Shown: piece after piece, positions 49,422 to 57,863 of the stretch | How the letters are laid out: every line of letters begins with the position of its first letter | How positions within the stretch are numbered: position 1 is the first letter of the stretch | DNA from: Sphingopyxis sp. YR583 | GTDB lineage: Bacteria > Pseudomonadota > Alphaproteobacteria > Sphingomonadales > Sphingomonadaceae | Direction of reading: 5' to 3' | Length of the DNA: 64,000 nucleotides | NCBI RefSeq assembly: GCF_900108295.1 | Contig: NZ_FNWK01000003.1 | Location: forward strand, 316,295-380,294 | The notes under the pieces: model-generated | Database searches by the model: none | Told to the model about the DNA's origin: nothing | Seen by the model: only the letters and a program-made list of their open reading frames with translations | Made by a program: the position numbers and the translations under genes

Positions 49422-49846
49422 ACGAGACCATCGACAAATTCGGCCACCCCGCGACGCTGATCGCCGAATATGATCATTGGGTGGTGCTGCTGCGCCCCGC
49501 GCAGCCAACGCTCGGCGCGCTGGTGCTCGCAGCGAAATCGGACGCGACGGCATTCGGCGACCTGCCGGCCGAAGCGCATGCCGAGCTCAAGATCGCAACA
49601 GCCGCAATCGAGGCCGGGCTCGGCGAAGCCGTCGGCTGTGCGAAGATCAATTATCTGATGCTGATGATGGTCGACCCGCACGTCCATTTCCACGTCCTGC
49701 CGCGCTACGATGGCGAACGCTCGGGCGCGGGGCTGACGGTCGCCGACGCCGGCTGGCCGGCGCAGCCCGAACTCGGGCAGGCGGTGAAGCTGGATGAGGC
49801 ACAGACAGCCGCGCTTGTCGGCTGGCTCAAACCCTATTTCGCGTAG
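49418..49846 (+). CDS. HIT family protein
   Basis: A 142-residue HIT (histidine triad) nucleotide hydrolase/transferase with the triad H-V-H-F-H-V-L-P-R (His88, His90, His92) and an N-terminal strand WVVLLRPAQPTLGALVLAAK. HIT proteins cleave nucleoside phosphoramidates, Ap4A or nucleotide-sugars, or exchange the nucleotide. Placement at the end of the flippase operon suggests a role in CMP- or CDP-linked chemistry or its repair. Its 3' end overlaps by 13 bases the convergent nucleotidyltransferase gene. Confidence 0.88.
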   Translation: MNETIDKFGHPATLIAEYDHWVVLLRPAQPTLGALVLAAKSDATAFGDLPAEAHAELKIATAAIEAGLGEAVGCAKINYLMLMMVDPHVHFHVLPRYDGERSGAGLTVADAGWPAQPELGQAVKLDEAQTAALVGWLKPYFA

Positions 49847-50598
49847 CGGCCTTCTGCGGCCCATTTGGCGGTAAGCGCATCGGCTGCTTCGACGTCCTGC
49901 GGGAAGTCGACTTCCTGCCATTCGAGCCCCTCGATCGACACTGTGCCGACGCGGTTGCCCTTCGCAATGATGTCGATCGCGCGCAGATACCAGCGCTCGA
50001 CGCCGTCGGGGGTGCGCATCATCTGGTCGACCTGGTTGCGGAAGATCGACGGGCCGTCGCCGACGAACGCCAGCATCCCGATCGACTCGGCATTGGTGTC
50101 GGGGGGTAGCAGCCGCTTGCCGATATGGTGCAGGCGACCCTCGGCGTCGCGGTTCACCTTCATGTCGTCGTCGTCATAGTCGGTCTTGACGTCGACCGTG
50201 ACGTTGATTGGCTCGTTCGCGCCTGCGATCAGCTTTGCGACGATCTCGTCCGAAATGATGGTGTCGCCGTTGAGGATGATGAAATCGCGGTCCATCTCCT
50301 CGCGCGCGATCCAGCAGGTGCCGAGATTGTCGGCGACCTGAAAGAAGGGGTTGAACAGGGTACGGATGCGCGCGCCGGTGTCGCGGTAGAGCTGCAGCGC
50401 ATGATCCTCGACGCGTTCGGTGCGAAAACCGGTGACGACGACGATGTCCTTGATGCCGTTCGCAACGAGCGCCGCGACCTGCCAGCTGATGAGGCTGCGG
50501 CCGTTGAATTCGATCAGGCATTTGGGGATGTCGCGGGTCAGCGGCAGCAGGCGCGAGCCCTGCCCGGCCGACAGGATGATGGCTTTGTCGATGCTCAT
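49834..50598 (-). CDS. NTP transferase, probable phospho-alcohol cytidylyltransferase (LicC/IPCT-like)
   Basis: A 254-residue nucleotidyltransferase: AIILSAGQGSRLLPLTRDIPKCLIEFNG contains G-x-G-x-R (12-16) and the Pro-Lys-x-Leu site (25-28); FIILNGDTII holds the metal Asp; DYDDDDMKV and HHIGKRL resemble choline-phosphate and inositol-phosphate cytidylyltransferases rather than GalU or RmlA. It would make a CDP-alcohol. It is last of a three-gene operon (hydrolase, MobA-like, this gene) joined by ATGA overlaps and convergent with the flippase operon that encodes the CDP-alcohol user. Confidence 0.82.
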   Translation of the reverse strand: MSIDKAIILSAGQGSRLLPLTRDIPKCLIEFNGRSLISWQVAALVANGIKDIVVVTGFRTERVEDHALQLYRDTGARIRTLFNPFFQVADNLGTCWIAREEMDRDFIILNGDTIISDEIVAKLIAGANEPINVTVDVKTDYDDDDMKVNRDAEGRLHHIGKRLLPPDTNAESIGMLAFVGDGPSIFRNQVDQMMRTPDGVERWYLRAIDIIAKGNRVGTVSIEGLEWQEVDFPQDVEAADALTAKWAAEGRYAK

Positions 50599-51389
50599 AG
50601 GGGCTGCCCTATAGCGCCTTGCCGCCGCGCAGCAAATATCGCTTCGATGAGGTCGATGTCGGCGGGCTTGTCGGCGTCGATGCAGGCCTCGGGCTCGGAC
50701 ATCGGAACGACCTTCGCTTTGAGCCCGAAACGCAGGCCCGCGCGTGCGACGCCCTGCTGGATCGTGAAGAGACGGAACAGCGCCCCGATCAGCAGCCACG
50801 GTCCGAAGGCGGCGACAATCTTCAGCCCTTTCTTGCGATCGCGTTCGATGCGGCCCCAGAAATCGAGCAAGGGCAATACGCGGCGCCCGCGCAAGCGGAA
50901 CATGTTCGCCCCCGACCACCAACCACCGCGGAATTTCAGCCAGGTCCGCTTCGACTGCGGATAACGCGCGAACAGCACCTCTCGCTCGACCATCGCGACC
51001 GCGACGTCGCTGTCCTCGGCCCCACCCACAAATTCGGCAATCATCGTCGGGGTGAGCAGCACATTGTCGGCGGTGGTAACGAGCAAAGGATCGTCACCCG
51101 GCGGTAACGCGGCGGCAAGCGAAGTGCTGATCCCCTGCCCGGAATCCACGAAATGCAGGTCGGTGAGGCCAGCCAGCCCCGGTTCCGCCGCAAGGTCGGC
51201 ACTGTTCTGCGCGAGAATCGTGATCGCACCGACCTGGGGCGAAGCGCGGAGCGCCCGCACGACATGGAGGAGCATCGCCTGCCCCGCGATCGGCAGCAGC
51301 GCCTTGGTCGACACCCCGCTACCGGTCAGCAATGGATCGGGACCGGGCCGGCTGCCGGCCAGCACGATCGCCGGAATCGGCCCGCTCAT
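50595..51389 (-). CDS. MobA-like nucleotidyltransferase family protein
   Basis: A 264-residue protein with a MobA/IspD-type nucleotidyltransferase fold: PAIVLAGSRPGPDPLL is an unusual version of the L-A-G-G-x-x-x-R loop, then VSTKALLPIAGQAMLLHVVRAL, a metal site in LLVTTADNVLLTP, and EPEACIDADKPADI near the end. A long basic and hydrophobic insert (KGLKIVAAFGPWLLIGALFRLF) may touch the membrane. The altered loop leaves the nucleotide choice and activity uncertain. It overlaps its neighbours on both sides by ATGA. Confidence 0.82.
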   Translation of the reverse strand: MSGPIPAIVLAGSRPGPDPLLTGSGVSTKALLPIAGQAMLLHVVRALRASPQVGAITILAQNSADLAAEPGLAGLTDLHFVDSGQGISTSLAAALPPGDDPLLVTTADNVLLTPTMIAEFVGGAEDSDVAVAMVEREVLFARYPQSKRTWLKFRGGWWSGANMFRLRGRRVLPLLDFWGRIERDRKKGLKIVAAFGPWLLIGALFRLFTIQQGVARAGLRFGLKAKVVPMSEPEACIDADKPADIDLIEAIFAARRQGAIGQPL

Positions 51390-52342
51390 TGTGTGGCCTC
51401 GGCGGCCGGCGCGATGCGCCGCGCCGTAACGCCGCGCAGGAAATCGGTCGCTTCTTCGAGCACCGGCCCCTTGTTCTGGAATGGCGCGGCGAGCGCCATC
51501 ACGATGCCGGTATGCCCCATGCCCGGATAGATGCGGAGCGTCACCGCACCGCCCACCTTCTCGATCGCCGCGGCGAGATTCTGGCTGTTGCGTGGACGCA
51601 CCGTGTCATCCTCGTCGCCGGTTGCGAGCCAGAGCGGCGGCGCATCGCCGCGCGCGAAATTGATCGGCTGCGTCTTTTCGATCGGCCTGACCTTGCCCAT
51701 CGCCCTGTCCCCTCGCCCGCCCTTTTCGAGCGGCAAGAAGTCATAGGGCCCGGCGAGCCCCGCGACGCCGCGGACGATCGACGGATCGCTCTTCGCCGCG
51801 CGCAGCCACTGCGGGTCGAGCGCGATCATCGCAGCATTATACGCGCCCGCCGAATGGCCCATCAGCGCGATCCGGTCAGGATCGCCGCCCAGCTTGCCGA
51901 TATGTTCATGCGTCCACGCGACCGCTGCGGCGCTGTCCTCGATGAAATCGGGCCAATGCGCCTTGGGCACCAGGCGATAGTCGGGGATCACCACGACAAA
52001 GCCCTGCCGCGCGAGCGCACGTCCGGCAAAGCCATAACTATCGCGCTCGCCGCTGTCCCAGCCGCCGCCATAGAAAAAGACGACAACGGGCAGTTGGTCG
52101 TCCGCCTTGGCATTTTCGGGGACCCAGATGTCGAGCGACTGGCGCGGTCCGCGGCCATAGGGTTGATCGGCGAGCAGAAGCCGCGCGCCATCGCCCTGCC
52201 CGAGCAGCCGATCGGCCATGTTGAGCGATTTCGCGCCGCCCGCGACGATCATCTTGGCGCCGCCGCCGAACAGCAGCACGAGCAGAAGCACCACGAAAAG
52301 GAATTTGATCAACCGTCGTCCTTTGGAAACCGGGCCCGCCAT
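51386..52342 (-). CDS. Membrane-anchored alpha/beta hydrolase, carboxylesterase/lipase-like
   Basis: A 318-residue protein with one N-terminal TM anchor (LIKFLFVVLLLVLLFGGGA). The esterase domain has the oxyanion motif VVVFFYGGGWDSG, nucleophile elbow MGHSAGAYNAAM, acid in ATGDEDDTVRP and His in YPGMGHTG, as in the BD-FAE/hormone-sensitive-lipase group. It faces the periplasm. As the first gene of the nucleotidyltransferase operon it may trim or deacylate the product of this locus. Confidence 0.88.
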   Translation of the reverse strand: MAGPVSKGRRLIKFLFVVLLLVLLFGGGAKMIVAGGAKSLNMADRLLGQGDGARLLLADQPYGRGPRQSLDIWVPENAKADDQLPVVVFFYGGGWDSGERDSYGFAGRALARQGFVVVIPDYRLVPKAHWPDFIEDSAAAVAWTHEHIGKLGGDPDRIALMGHSAGAYNAAMIALDPQWLRAAKSDPSIVRGVAGLAGPYDFLPLEKGGRGDRAMGKVRPIEKTQPINFARGDAPPLWLATGDEDDTVRPRNSQNLAAAIEKVGGAVTLRIYPGMGHTGIVMALAAPFQNKGPVLEEATDFLRGVTARRIAPAAEATQ

Positions 52343-52429
52343 CTCTGCGCCCTACAGGGCGGCGGTGCGGCGAACAAGACGGCTACACACAAGTATCGCG
52401 ACCTTTTTGGCGTTCGCGCGTAGGACAGG

Positions 52430-53263
52430 ATGATGACCAGCCCCTTCTCCCGCCCCGCCCTGATCTGCAACAGCCAGAGCGGCAGTCACGACGACGCCGT
52501 CCTCGCCGAGATTGCCGAAACATGCCGCTCCGCGAGCACACCGCTCGTTGCCGTATTTTCGCTGCCCGACGACGACATTCCGGGCGCCGCAGACCTCGCC
52601 GCGCGGGATATCGACCTGCTGCTCGTCTGGACCGGCGACGGGACGATCAATGCCGCCGCAACCCAGGCGGCTGGCTGGGATGGCGCAATCCTTCCGCTGC
52701 CCGGCGGCACGCTCAACCTGCTATCGAAGGCGTTGCACGGCGACCGGCCGGCGCCCGAAATCCTGACCGATGTATTGGAAGGCAAGGGTCAGCGCCGGCC
52801 CATCCCGACGATCCAGTCCGATGGCGGCAATGCCTTCATCACCATCGTCGCCGGCCCGGCGACCCGCTGGGCCGAGGTCCGCGAAACGATGCGGCAGGAC
52901 GGTTTGATCGAGGCAAGCCGGGCAGCGCCCGATGCGCTCGACACGATGATGAACGCGCCGGGCGTTGCGGTTGCCGGACATGACGGCGCCTATCCCGCGG
53001 TCATATTGACCCCGACGTCCGGAGGCATCCGTGCCGACGGCATCCTGACCGAAGGGACGGCCGACGTACTCCGTCACGGCCTTGCTTGGCTCGGCGGCGA
53101 TTTTCGCGACGGGCCTAGCGAAGAGATAGCGAATGGGGGGACGATCATTCTCGAAAGCGAGGCCCCAATCAGCCTCGAATATGACGGCGAGCTGGGCGAA
53201 ACGGCCTCGCCCGCGCGCTTCGGTCTCGGTACCAGCGCGGTGGATTTCGTCGCGACGGCATGA
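52430..53263 (+). CDS. Diacylglycerol kinase-like protein (second DAGK paralogue)
   Basis: A 277-residue protein with the DAGK catalytic-domain core: LLVWTGDGTINAAATQA (T-G-D-G-T at 68-72 in place of G-G-D-G-T), LPLPGGTLNLLSKAL, and a later domain ending LEYDGELGET, which keeps the D-G-E pattern. It is shorter than the kinase at 18845 and diverged from it. It would phosphorylate a lipid alcohol. It overlaps the metallophosphoesterase gene by ATGA, suggesting linked roles. Start at the first of two Met codons. Confidence 0.78.
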   Translation: MMTSPFSRPALICNSQSGSHDDAVLAEIAETCRSASTPLVAVFSLPDDDIPGAADLAARDIDLLLVWTGDGTINAAATQAAGWDGAILPLPGGTLNLLSKALHGDRPAPEILTDVLEGKGQRRPIPTIQSDGGNAFITIVAGPATRWAEVRETMRQDGLIEASRAAPDALDTMMNAPGVAVAGHDGAYPAVILTPTSGGIRADGILTEGTADVLRHGLAWLGGDFRDGPSEEIANGGTIILESEAPISLEYDGELGETASPARFGLGTSAVDFVATA

Positions 53264-54108
53264 CGCGCCTCTTCCACATCAGCGACCTGCATTTTGGGCT
53301 CGAGAACCGCGCTGCACTCGGCTGGTTCGAAGATTGCGTGCGCCGCGAACGCCCCGATGCGGTCCTGATAACCGGTGACCTCACCATGCGCGCGCGCAGC
53401 CGCGAATTTGCCGCAGCGTGCGACTGGATCGGTGCGCTGGACGTCAAGGTGACGGTCGAGGTCGGCAACCATGATCTGCCCTATTTCAATCCCGTCGAGC
53501 GTTTTTTCTTTCCCTATCGCCGCATCCGCGGGATCGAGCGGCTGGTCGAGCGTGAACTCGATCTGGCGGGAGTCGCGATCGTCCCGCTCAAGACCACCGC
53601 GCGCGCGCAATGGCGGCTCGACTGGTCGAAGGGCTGGGTAACCAGGCGGGCTCTGGAAAAGACGCTTACGGCGATCGACGCGCTGCCGCGCGGCACGACG
53701 GTGCTGGTCACCGCGCATCACCCGCTGGTCGAAGCGGGCACGAAAGGCCGCGCACTGACCCGCGGTGGCGAACGCGCGCTGGCCGCGCTGGCAGAGCGCG
53801 GCGTCGCTGCTGTGCTCTCCGGCCATGTCCACGATGCTTTCGACCTGACACAGGAAACAGCGGCCGGTCCCATCCGCATGATCGGCGCAGGCACGCTGTC
53901 GCAGCGCATCCGTTCGACCCCGCCCAGCTTCAACGACCTGATGGTACAAGGCACGGCGATCGACGTTCGCGTGCGTAACCTCGAGAAAATCTCGACACCC
54001 GACATGCAGATCGACGATGTCCCGCCCAATGCGTTGCCGCCGCGCGAACCCGGCGAACCGGTCGCCCCCGTCGCCGCGGTGCCGCCCGTCGATCCACCGG
54101 TGCATTGA
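53260..54108 (+). CDS. Calcineurin-like metallophosphoesterase
   Basis: A 282-residue phosphoesterase with all metal motifs: HISDLHFG (D-x-H), VLITGDLTMRAR (G-D), VEVGNHDLP (G-N-H-D), VTAHHP and LSGHVHDAF (G-H-x-H). The Pro-rich tail (about 255-282) is outside the domain. Family members cleave cyclic nucleotides, lipid-A precursors (LpxH type) or phospholipids. Pairing by ATGA overlap with a DAGK-like kinase suggests a lipid phosphate substrate. Confidence 0.9.
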   Translation: MTRLFHISDLHFGLENRAALGWFEDCVRRERPDAVLITGDLTMRARSREFAAACDWIGALDVKVTVEVGNHDLPYFNPVERFFFPYRRIRGIERLVERELDLAGVAIVPLKTTARAQWRLDWSKGWVTRRALEKTLTAIDALPRGTTVLVTAHHPLVEAGTKGRALTRGGERALAALAERGVAAVLSGHVHDAFDLTQETAAGPIRMIGAGTLSQRIRSTPPSFNDLMVQGTAIDVRVRNLEKISTPDMQIDDVPPNALPPREPGEPVAPVAAVPPVDPPVH

Positions 54109-54120
54109 CGCTGCGCCCCA

Positions 54121-54148
54121 TTGACGCATTCCGAAGGCCCGTTACGTT
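54121..54148 (+). promoter_or_regulatory. Possible sigma-70-type promoter
   Basis: TTGACG (54121-54126), 16-base spacer, TACGTT (54143-54148), 26 bases upstream of the ATG of the following gene. The -35 match is good, the -10 only fair. Confidence 0.35.
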
Positions 54149-54173
54149 GCAAGAAAAAACGGGATGAGGACAT

Positions 54174-55280
54174 ATGCTGACACGAGGCGACGATTTTCCG
54201 TTGCACCAGACTAGCGAACCGATCGCGTTCGCCGGGACGGACCGCAATTTTTACGACCGCTATTTTTTCAACGGCTATTCGCCCGACGGCTCGGTCTTTT
54301 TCGCCGCGGCGATGGGCTTTTACCCCCAGCTCGGCATCGTCGACGCCAGCTTCTGCGTCATACTGAACGGCGTCCAGCATAATCTCCGCGCCAGCCGCCG
54401 GTCGGGAGGCGAAAGACTGAACCTGTCGGTCGGGCCGATCATCCTCGACATCGACATACCGCTACAGGTGCTGACGCTCCACATCTCGCCGAACGACGGC
54501 CCGCTCGAGGGCGAACTGCGCTTCACGAACCGCCATTTCCCGATCGAGGAACCGCGATTCATCCGCCGCAACGGCACGCGGCTGTTCATGGATTATACGC
54601 GCATAACGCAGAACGGCCGCTGGTCGGGCTGGCTCTCGGTCGATGGCGAGCGTGTCGAGCTTGGCGACGGATGGAGCGGTACGCGCGACCGGAGCTGGGG
54701 GGTACGCCCGGTCGGCGCGAGCGAACCGCAGCCGCCACCCGAGGGCAATTTCAACCAGTTCTTCTGGCTGTGGACGCCCTGCAATTTCGAGGATCGCTCG
54801 CTTTTCTTCCATAGCAACGACGATGGCGCCGGAGCCCCGTGGAACCGCCGCGCCGTAATCGTCGACGACAGCTGGAACACCGAGGACGGAACCGAACGGC
54901 ATTTCGCCGATGCGGCCTTCGACATCCAGTGGACGCCGGGATCGCGGCGCATCGCGCGAATGGCGGCCGATCTTGGTCACGGCCACCGGCTGACGCTCTC
55001 GCCAACCGGGCCGGTCTTTGCAATGAGCGGCCTCGGTTACACACATCCGGTCTGGGGACATGGCCTCGACCATGGCGCCGAACTCGCGGTCGCGCACGAC
55101 CAGCTTAGCGAAGCCGAGCGCGCCTGGGGGAATCCGCTCGCGATGCACATTCAGGCGCTCGTCACAGCCGAACTGACCGACGGCAGCACAACGCATCGCG
55201 GCGTAGGCGTCCTCGAACAATTGTTCGTCGGTCCGCACGCTCCGACCGGCCTTGCCGGCCTGATGGATCCGGCGCCTTGA
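54174..55280 (+). CDS. Uncharacterised protein, possibly AttH/CrtC-like fold
   Basis: A 368-residue soluble protein with no signal peptide, rich in Trp, Asp and Gly and in predicted beta strands. Repeated elements such as FYDRYFFNGYSPDGSVFFAAAMGFYPQ, GDGWSGTRDRSWGVRPVG and NQFFWLWTPCNFEDRSLFFHSND recall the two-lobed beta-barrel proteins of the AttH/CrtC type (carotenoid hydratase relatives). I cannot name the family firmly. It is coupled by a TTGA overlap to a phosphotransferase gene, so both probably act on one small molecule or lipid. Confidence 0.7.
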   Translation: MLTRGDDFPLHQTSEPIAFAGTDRNFYDRYFFNGYSPDGSVFFAAAMGFYPQLGIVDASFCVILNGVQHNLRASRRSGGERLNLSVGPIILDIDIPLQVLTLHISPNDGPLEGELRFTNRHFPIEEPRFIRRNGTRLFMDYTRITQNGRWSGWLSVDGERVELGDGWSGTRDRSWGVRPVGASEPQPPPEGNFNQFFWLWTPCNFEDRSLFFHSNDDGAGAPWNRRAVIVDDSWNTEDGTERHFADAAFDIQWTPGSRRIARMAADLGHGHRLTLSPTGPVFAMSGLGYTHPVWGHGLDHGAELAVAHDQLSEAERAWGNPLAMHIQALVTAELTDGSTTHRGVGVLEQLFVGPHAPTGLAGLMDPAP

Positions 55281-56320
55281 GCTTTCCGACGTCGCCCGAG
55301 GCGATGTCGCCGGCGTGGCTCGCGGGCAAGCTGGGGCAGGAGGCGGACGCACTGCGCGGTTTCACCGCGAGCAAGGTCGGCACCGGGCAGATGTGCGACA
55401 GTTTTCGCCTGACGCTCGACTGGACCGATGATGTGGACGCACCCGCAACAGTCGTCGCCAAATGCCCAAGCCACGACGACGCGAGCCGCCATATCGCCAA
55501 GCTCACCGGCACATATGTCAAGGAAGTCAGTTGGTATCGTGAGCTTGCGGCCGGGAGCGATGTCGCTGCGCCACTTTGCCATCATGCCGAAATTGCTGAC
55601 GACGACGTCGATTTCATCCTGATTCTCTCGGACCTCGCGCCCGCGCGGCAGGGCGATCAACTCGCGGGGCTGGGACTGGCGGGGCTCGTTCCCTGCATCG
55701 ACGCCGCAGCCGGACTCCACGCCTTGCTATGGAACGACCCGCGGCTCGACTCGCTGCCCTGGCTCGCCCGCGACAATGGCGATGTGATCCGCGCCCTGTT
55801 CCCGCAACTTTATGCCGGCTTTCGCGAACGCTATGCCGCGCGGCTCGCTCCCGAGGTGCTCGACATCGGCGCGGCCATCATCGAAAAGCTCGACGCCTAT
55901 CTTTCACGGCAGACGGCCGGGCGGACCATCGTTCATGGCGATCTACGCATCGATAACATCCTCTTCTCGCCGGACGGAGAAAGCTGCTGGCTCGTCGACT
56001 GGCAGACGCTTGGGCGCGGCAGCGGTGCAACCGACCTCGCCTATCTGGTCGGAACGAGCATCGCCGACCCGTTCGAGCGCGCAGCGGCGGACCGGCCGGC
56101 GTTCGACCACTGGATCGCGGCGCTTGAACGGCGCGGCATCGCGCCGGATGCGGCCGGGCTGTGGGCCGACTATCGTGTCGGCGCGCTCAGCGGCTATTTC
56201 ATGGCCGTCTTTGCGTCGATGAGCGTGGAACGCACCGAGCGAGGCGACGAAATGTTTGCAGTGATGGCCGAACGGCCAGCGCGACAAGCGCTCGCGCTCG
56301 GGAGCCTCGACCTGTTTTAA
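55277..56320 (+). CDS. Aminoglycoside-phosphotransferase/ecdysteroid-kinase-like phosphotransferase
   Basis: A 347-residue kinase of the APH/EcKinase-type fold: GTGQMCDSFRLTL as glycine loop, VVAKCP with the ATP lysine, the catalytic HGDLRIDNILF (Asp, Asn) and WLVDWQTLGRGSGATDLAYL (the metal Asp). Such proteins phosphorylate small hydroxyl compounds or acyl substrates. The TTG at 55277 fits coupling to the previous gene; ATG at 55304 is an alternative start. It ends convergent with a small minus-strand gene. Confidence 0.87.
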   Translation: MSFPTSPEAMSPAWLAGKLGQEADALRGFTASKVGTGQMCDSFRLTLDWTDDVDAPATVVAKCPSHDDASRHIAKLTGTYVKEVSWYRELAAGSDVAAPLCHHAEIADDDVDFILILSDLAPARQGDQLAGLGLAGLVPCIDAAAGLHALLWNDPRLDSLPWLARDNGDVIRALFPQLYAGFRERYAARLAPEVLDIGAAIIEKLDAYLSRQTAGRTIVHGDLRIDNILFSPDGESCWLVDWQTLGRGSGATDLAYLVGTSIADPFERAAADRPAFDHWIAALERRGIAPDAAGLWADYRVGALSGYFMAVFASMSVERTERGDEMFAVMAERPARQALALGSLDLF

Positions 56321-56622
56321 CCGAGCCGGTGCGGCGTCGGATCACCGATTTCGCCGACAAGCTGGGCATAAGCGTCGGCGCGGCATCTGGCGTAATGATG
56401 GCCAAGGTCTTCGCGCGAGATCGATAAACCATCAGCAAGCGCATCGAGGATGGCCGGATCGTCGTGCAGCGCGATTTCGCGGACCAGCGCGCCGGAGTCG
56501 ATATCGAGGATGGCCGCGAGCAGACGAAAGCTGCGCGCCCGCTGGCGGAACTCGAAATCCATCAGCCGCGCTGAATCCTTTTCCTCCTTGGCGAGAAGGG
56601 CCCTGCGAAGGTCGAAAACCAT
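56317..56622 (-). CDS. Small conserved-looking hypothetical protein
   Basis: A 101-residue helical, charged protein with no signal or TM segment. Its stop overlaps the convergent phosphotransferase stop by 4 bases. Codon third positions are GC-rich and the composition is typical of a real soluble protein. The opening MVFDLRRALLAKEEKDSARLM resembles small alpha-helical proteins in sphingomonads as I recall. Function unknown; it lies just downstream of the rplM-rpsI terminator. Confidence 0.6.
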   Translation of the reverse strand: MVFDLRRALLAKEEKDSARLMDFEFRQRARSFRLLAAILDIDSGALVREIALHDDPAILDALADGLSISREDLGHHYARCRADAYAQLVGEIGDPTPHRLG

Positions 56623-56667
56623 GGCGTCAATCTATGATGCCCGGCGCATTTCTTCAACGCGCAACGG

Positions 56668-56697
56668 AAAAGGGCGGCCCGTTGCCGGACCGCCCTT
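56668..56697 (-). terminator. Rho-independent terminator after rpsI
   Basis: On the minus strand AAGGGCGG (56697-56690) pairs with CCGCCCTT (56677-56670), followed by TT. The stem is 8 bp with a 12-base loop, 28 bases past the rpsI stop. Confidence 0.8.
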
Positions 56698-56725
56698 CCC
56701 TTGTCCGTCCGTCGACGGAAACTGA

Positions 56726-57223
56726 TTAGCGCTTCGAGAACTGGAAGCTGCGGCGGGCCTTGGCCTTGCCGTACTTCTTACGCTCGACCGCGCGGCTGTC
56801 GCGGGTCAGGAAGCCGGCCGACTTCACAACGCCGCGCAGTGCGGGTTCGAAGCGGGTCAGCGCCTGTGCGATGCCGTGCAGAACGGCGCCCGCCTGGCCC
56901 GAAAGGCCGCCACCCTTGACGGTCGCGATCACGTCATACTGGCCAACGCGCTCGGTCAGACCGAAGGGCTGGTTGATGACGAGACGCAGCGTCGGACGTG
57001 CGAAATAGACTTCCTGGTCGCGGCCGTTGACGGTGATCTTGCCCGTGCCGGGCTTGACCCACACGCGGGCGACGGCGTCCTTGCGGCGGCCGGTCGCATA
57101 GGCGCGGCCCTGCTTGTCGACCTGCTTTTCGCGCAGCGGCGCGTTGCTGGTCGGAGCGGCGACGGTGCCTTCGACGGCGCCGGCGAGATCCTTGAGATCG
57201 GTCATGGTCTGTTCGTCAGCCAT
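56726..57223 (-). CDS. rpsI: 30S ribosomal protein S9
   Basis: A 165-residue S9 with an alphaproteobacterial N-terminal extension of about 37 residues. The S9 core follows: [46 protein letters not shown] and the C-terminal [23 protein letters not shown] that reaches the P-site tRNA. Its ATG overlaps the rplM stop by one base (TAATG). Confidence 0.98.
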   Translation of the reverse strand: MADEQTMTDLKDLAGAVEGTVAAPTSNAPLREKQVDKQGRAYATGRRKDAVARVWVKPGTGKITVNGRDQEVYFARPTLRLVINQPFGLTERVGQYDVIATVKGGGLSGQAGAVLHGIAQALTRFEPALRGVVKSAGFLTRDSRAVERKKYGKAKARRSFQFSKR

Positions 57224-57702
57224 TATGCACCCACCTTGTTCTTGCGGTTCATCGACGCGACGTCGATCACTTCGGGGTTCTGCCCTTCGTGCGGATGTTC
57301 GGTGCCGGCGAAGATGCGCAGGTTGCGCATCTGCTGGCGGCCGAGCGGGCCGCGCGGGATCATGCGTTCGACGGCCTTTTCGAGCACGCGCTCGGGGAAA
57401 CGGCCTTCGAGGATCTTCGCGGGGCTCGTTTCCTTGATGCCGCCGGCGTAACCGGTGTGCTTGTAGTAACGCTTGTCCTGCAGCTTCTTGCCGGTGAACG
57501 CCACCTTCTCCGCATTGATGACGATGACATTGTCACCGCAATCGACGTGGGGGGTGAACGACGGCTTGTGCTTGCCGCGCAGGATGTTGGCGATGATCGA
57601 GGCAACGCGGCCCACGACGAGACCCTCGGCGTCGATCAGCACCCATTTCTTTTCGACCGTTGCGGCATTCGCCGAGGCGGTCGTCTTGGTCAGCGCCTTC
57701 AT
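57223..57702 (-). CDS. rplM: 50S ribosomal protein L13
   Basis: A 159-residue L13 with [49 protein letters not shown], and [28 protein letters not shown] 57702 has a strong AAGGAG site. It forms the usual rplM-rpsI operon. Confidence 0.98.
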   Translation of the reverse strand: MKALTKTTASANAATVEKKWVLIDAEGLVVGRVASIIANILRGKHKPSFTPHVDCGDNVIVINAEKVAFTGKKLQDKRYYKHTGYAGGIKETSPAKILEGRFPERVLEKAVERMIPRGPLGRQQMRNLRIFAGTEHPHEGQNPEVIDVASMNRKNKVGA

Positions 57703-57797
57703 GGCACGCTCCTTGACAGATATGGACCGGAGCAACAGCGCCCCGAAACAAACCGCGCCGCCTGTCCCGAACGGACGAAGCGGCGCTTCGGAGCGGG

Positions 57798-57826
57798 CCA
57801 ATGGCGAAGGCAGGGCTGAAAGTCAA
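57798..57826 (-). promoter_or_regulatory. Possible rplM promoter
   Basis: On the minus strand TTGACT (57826-57821), 17-base spacer, CATTGG (57803-57798), about 95 bases upstream of rplM. The -35 is good and the -10 weak, as is common in alphaproteobacterial ribosomal promoters. Confidence 0.35.
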
Positions 57827-57863
57827 GCAGATCGCGGCTTTGCTGACAGGTATTATGATACCT

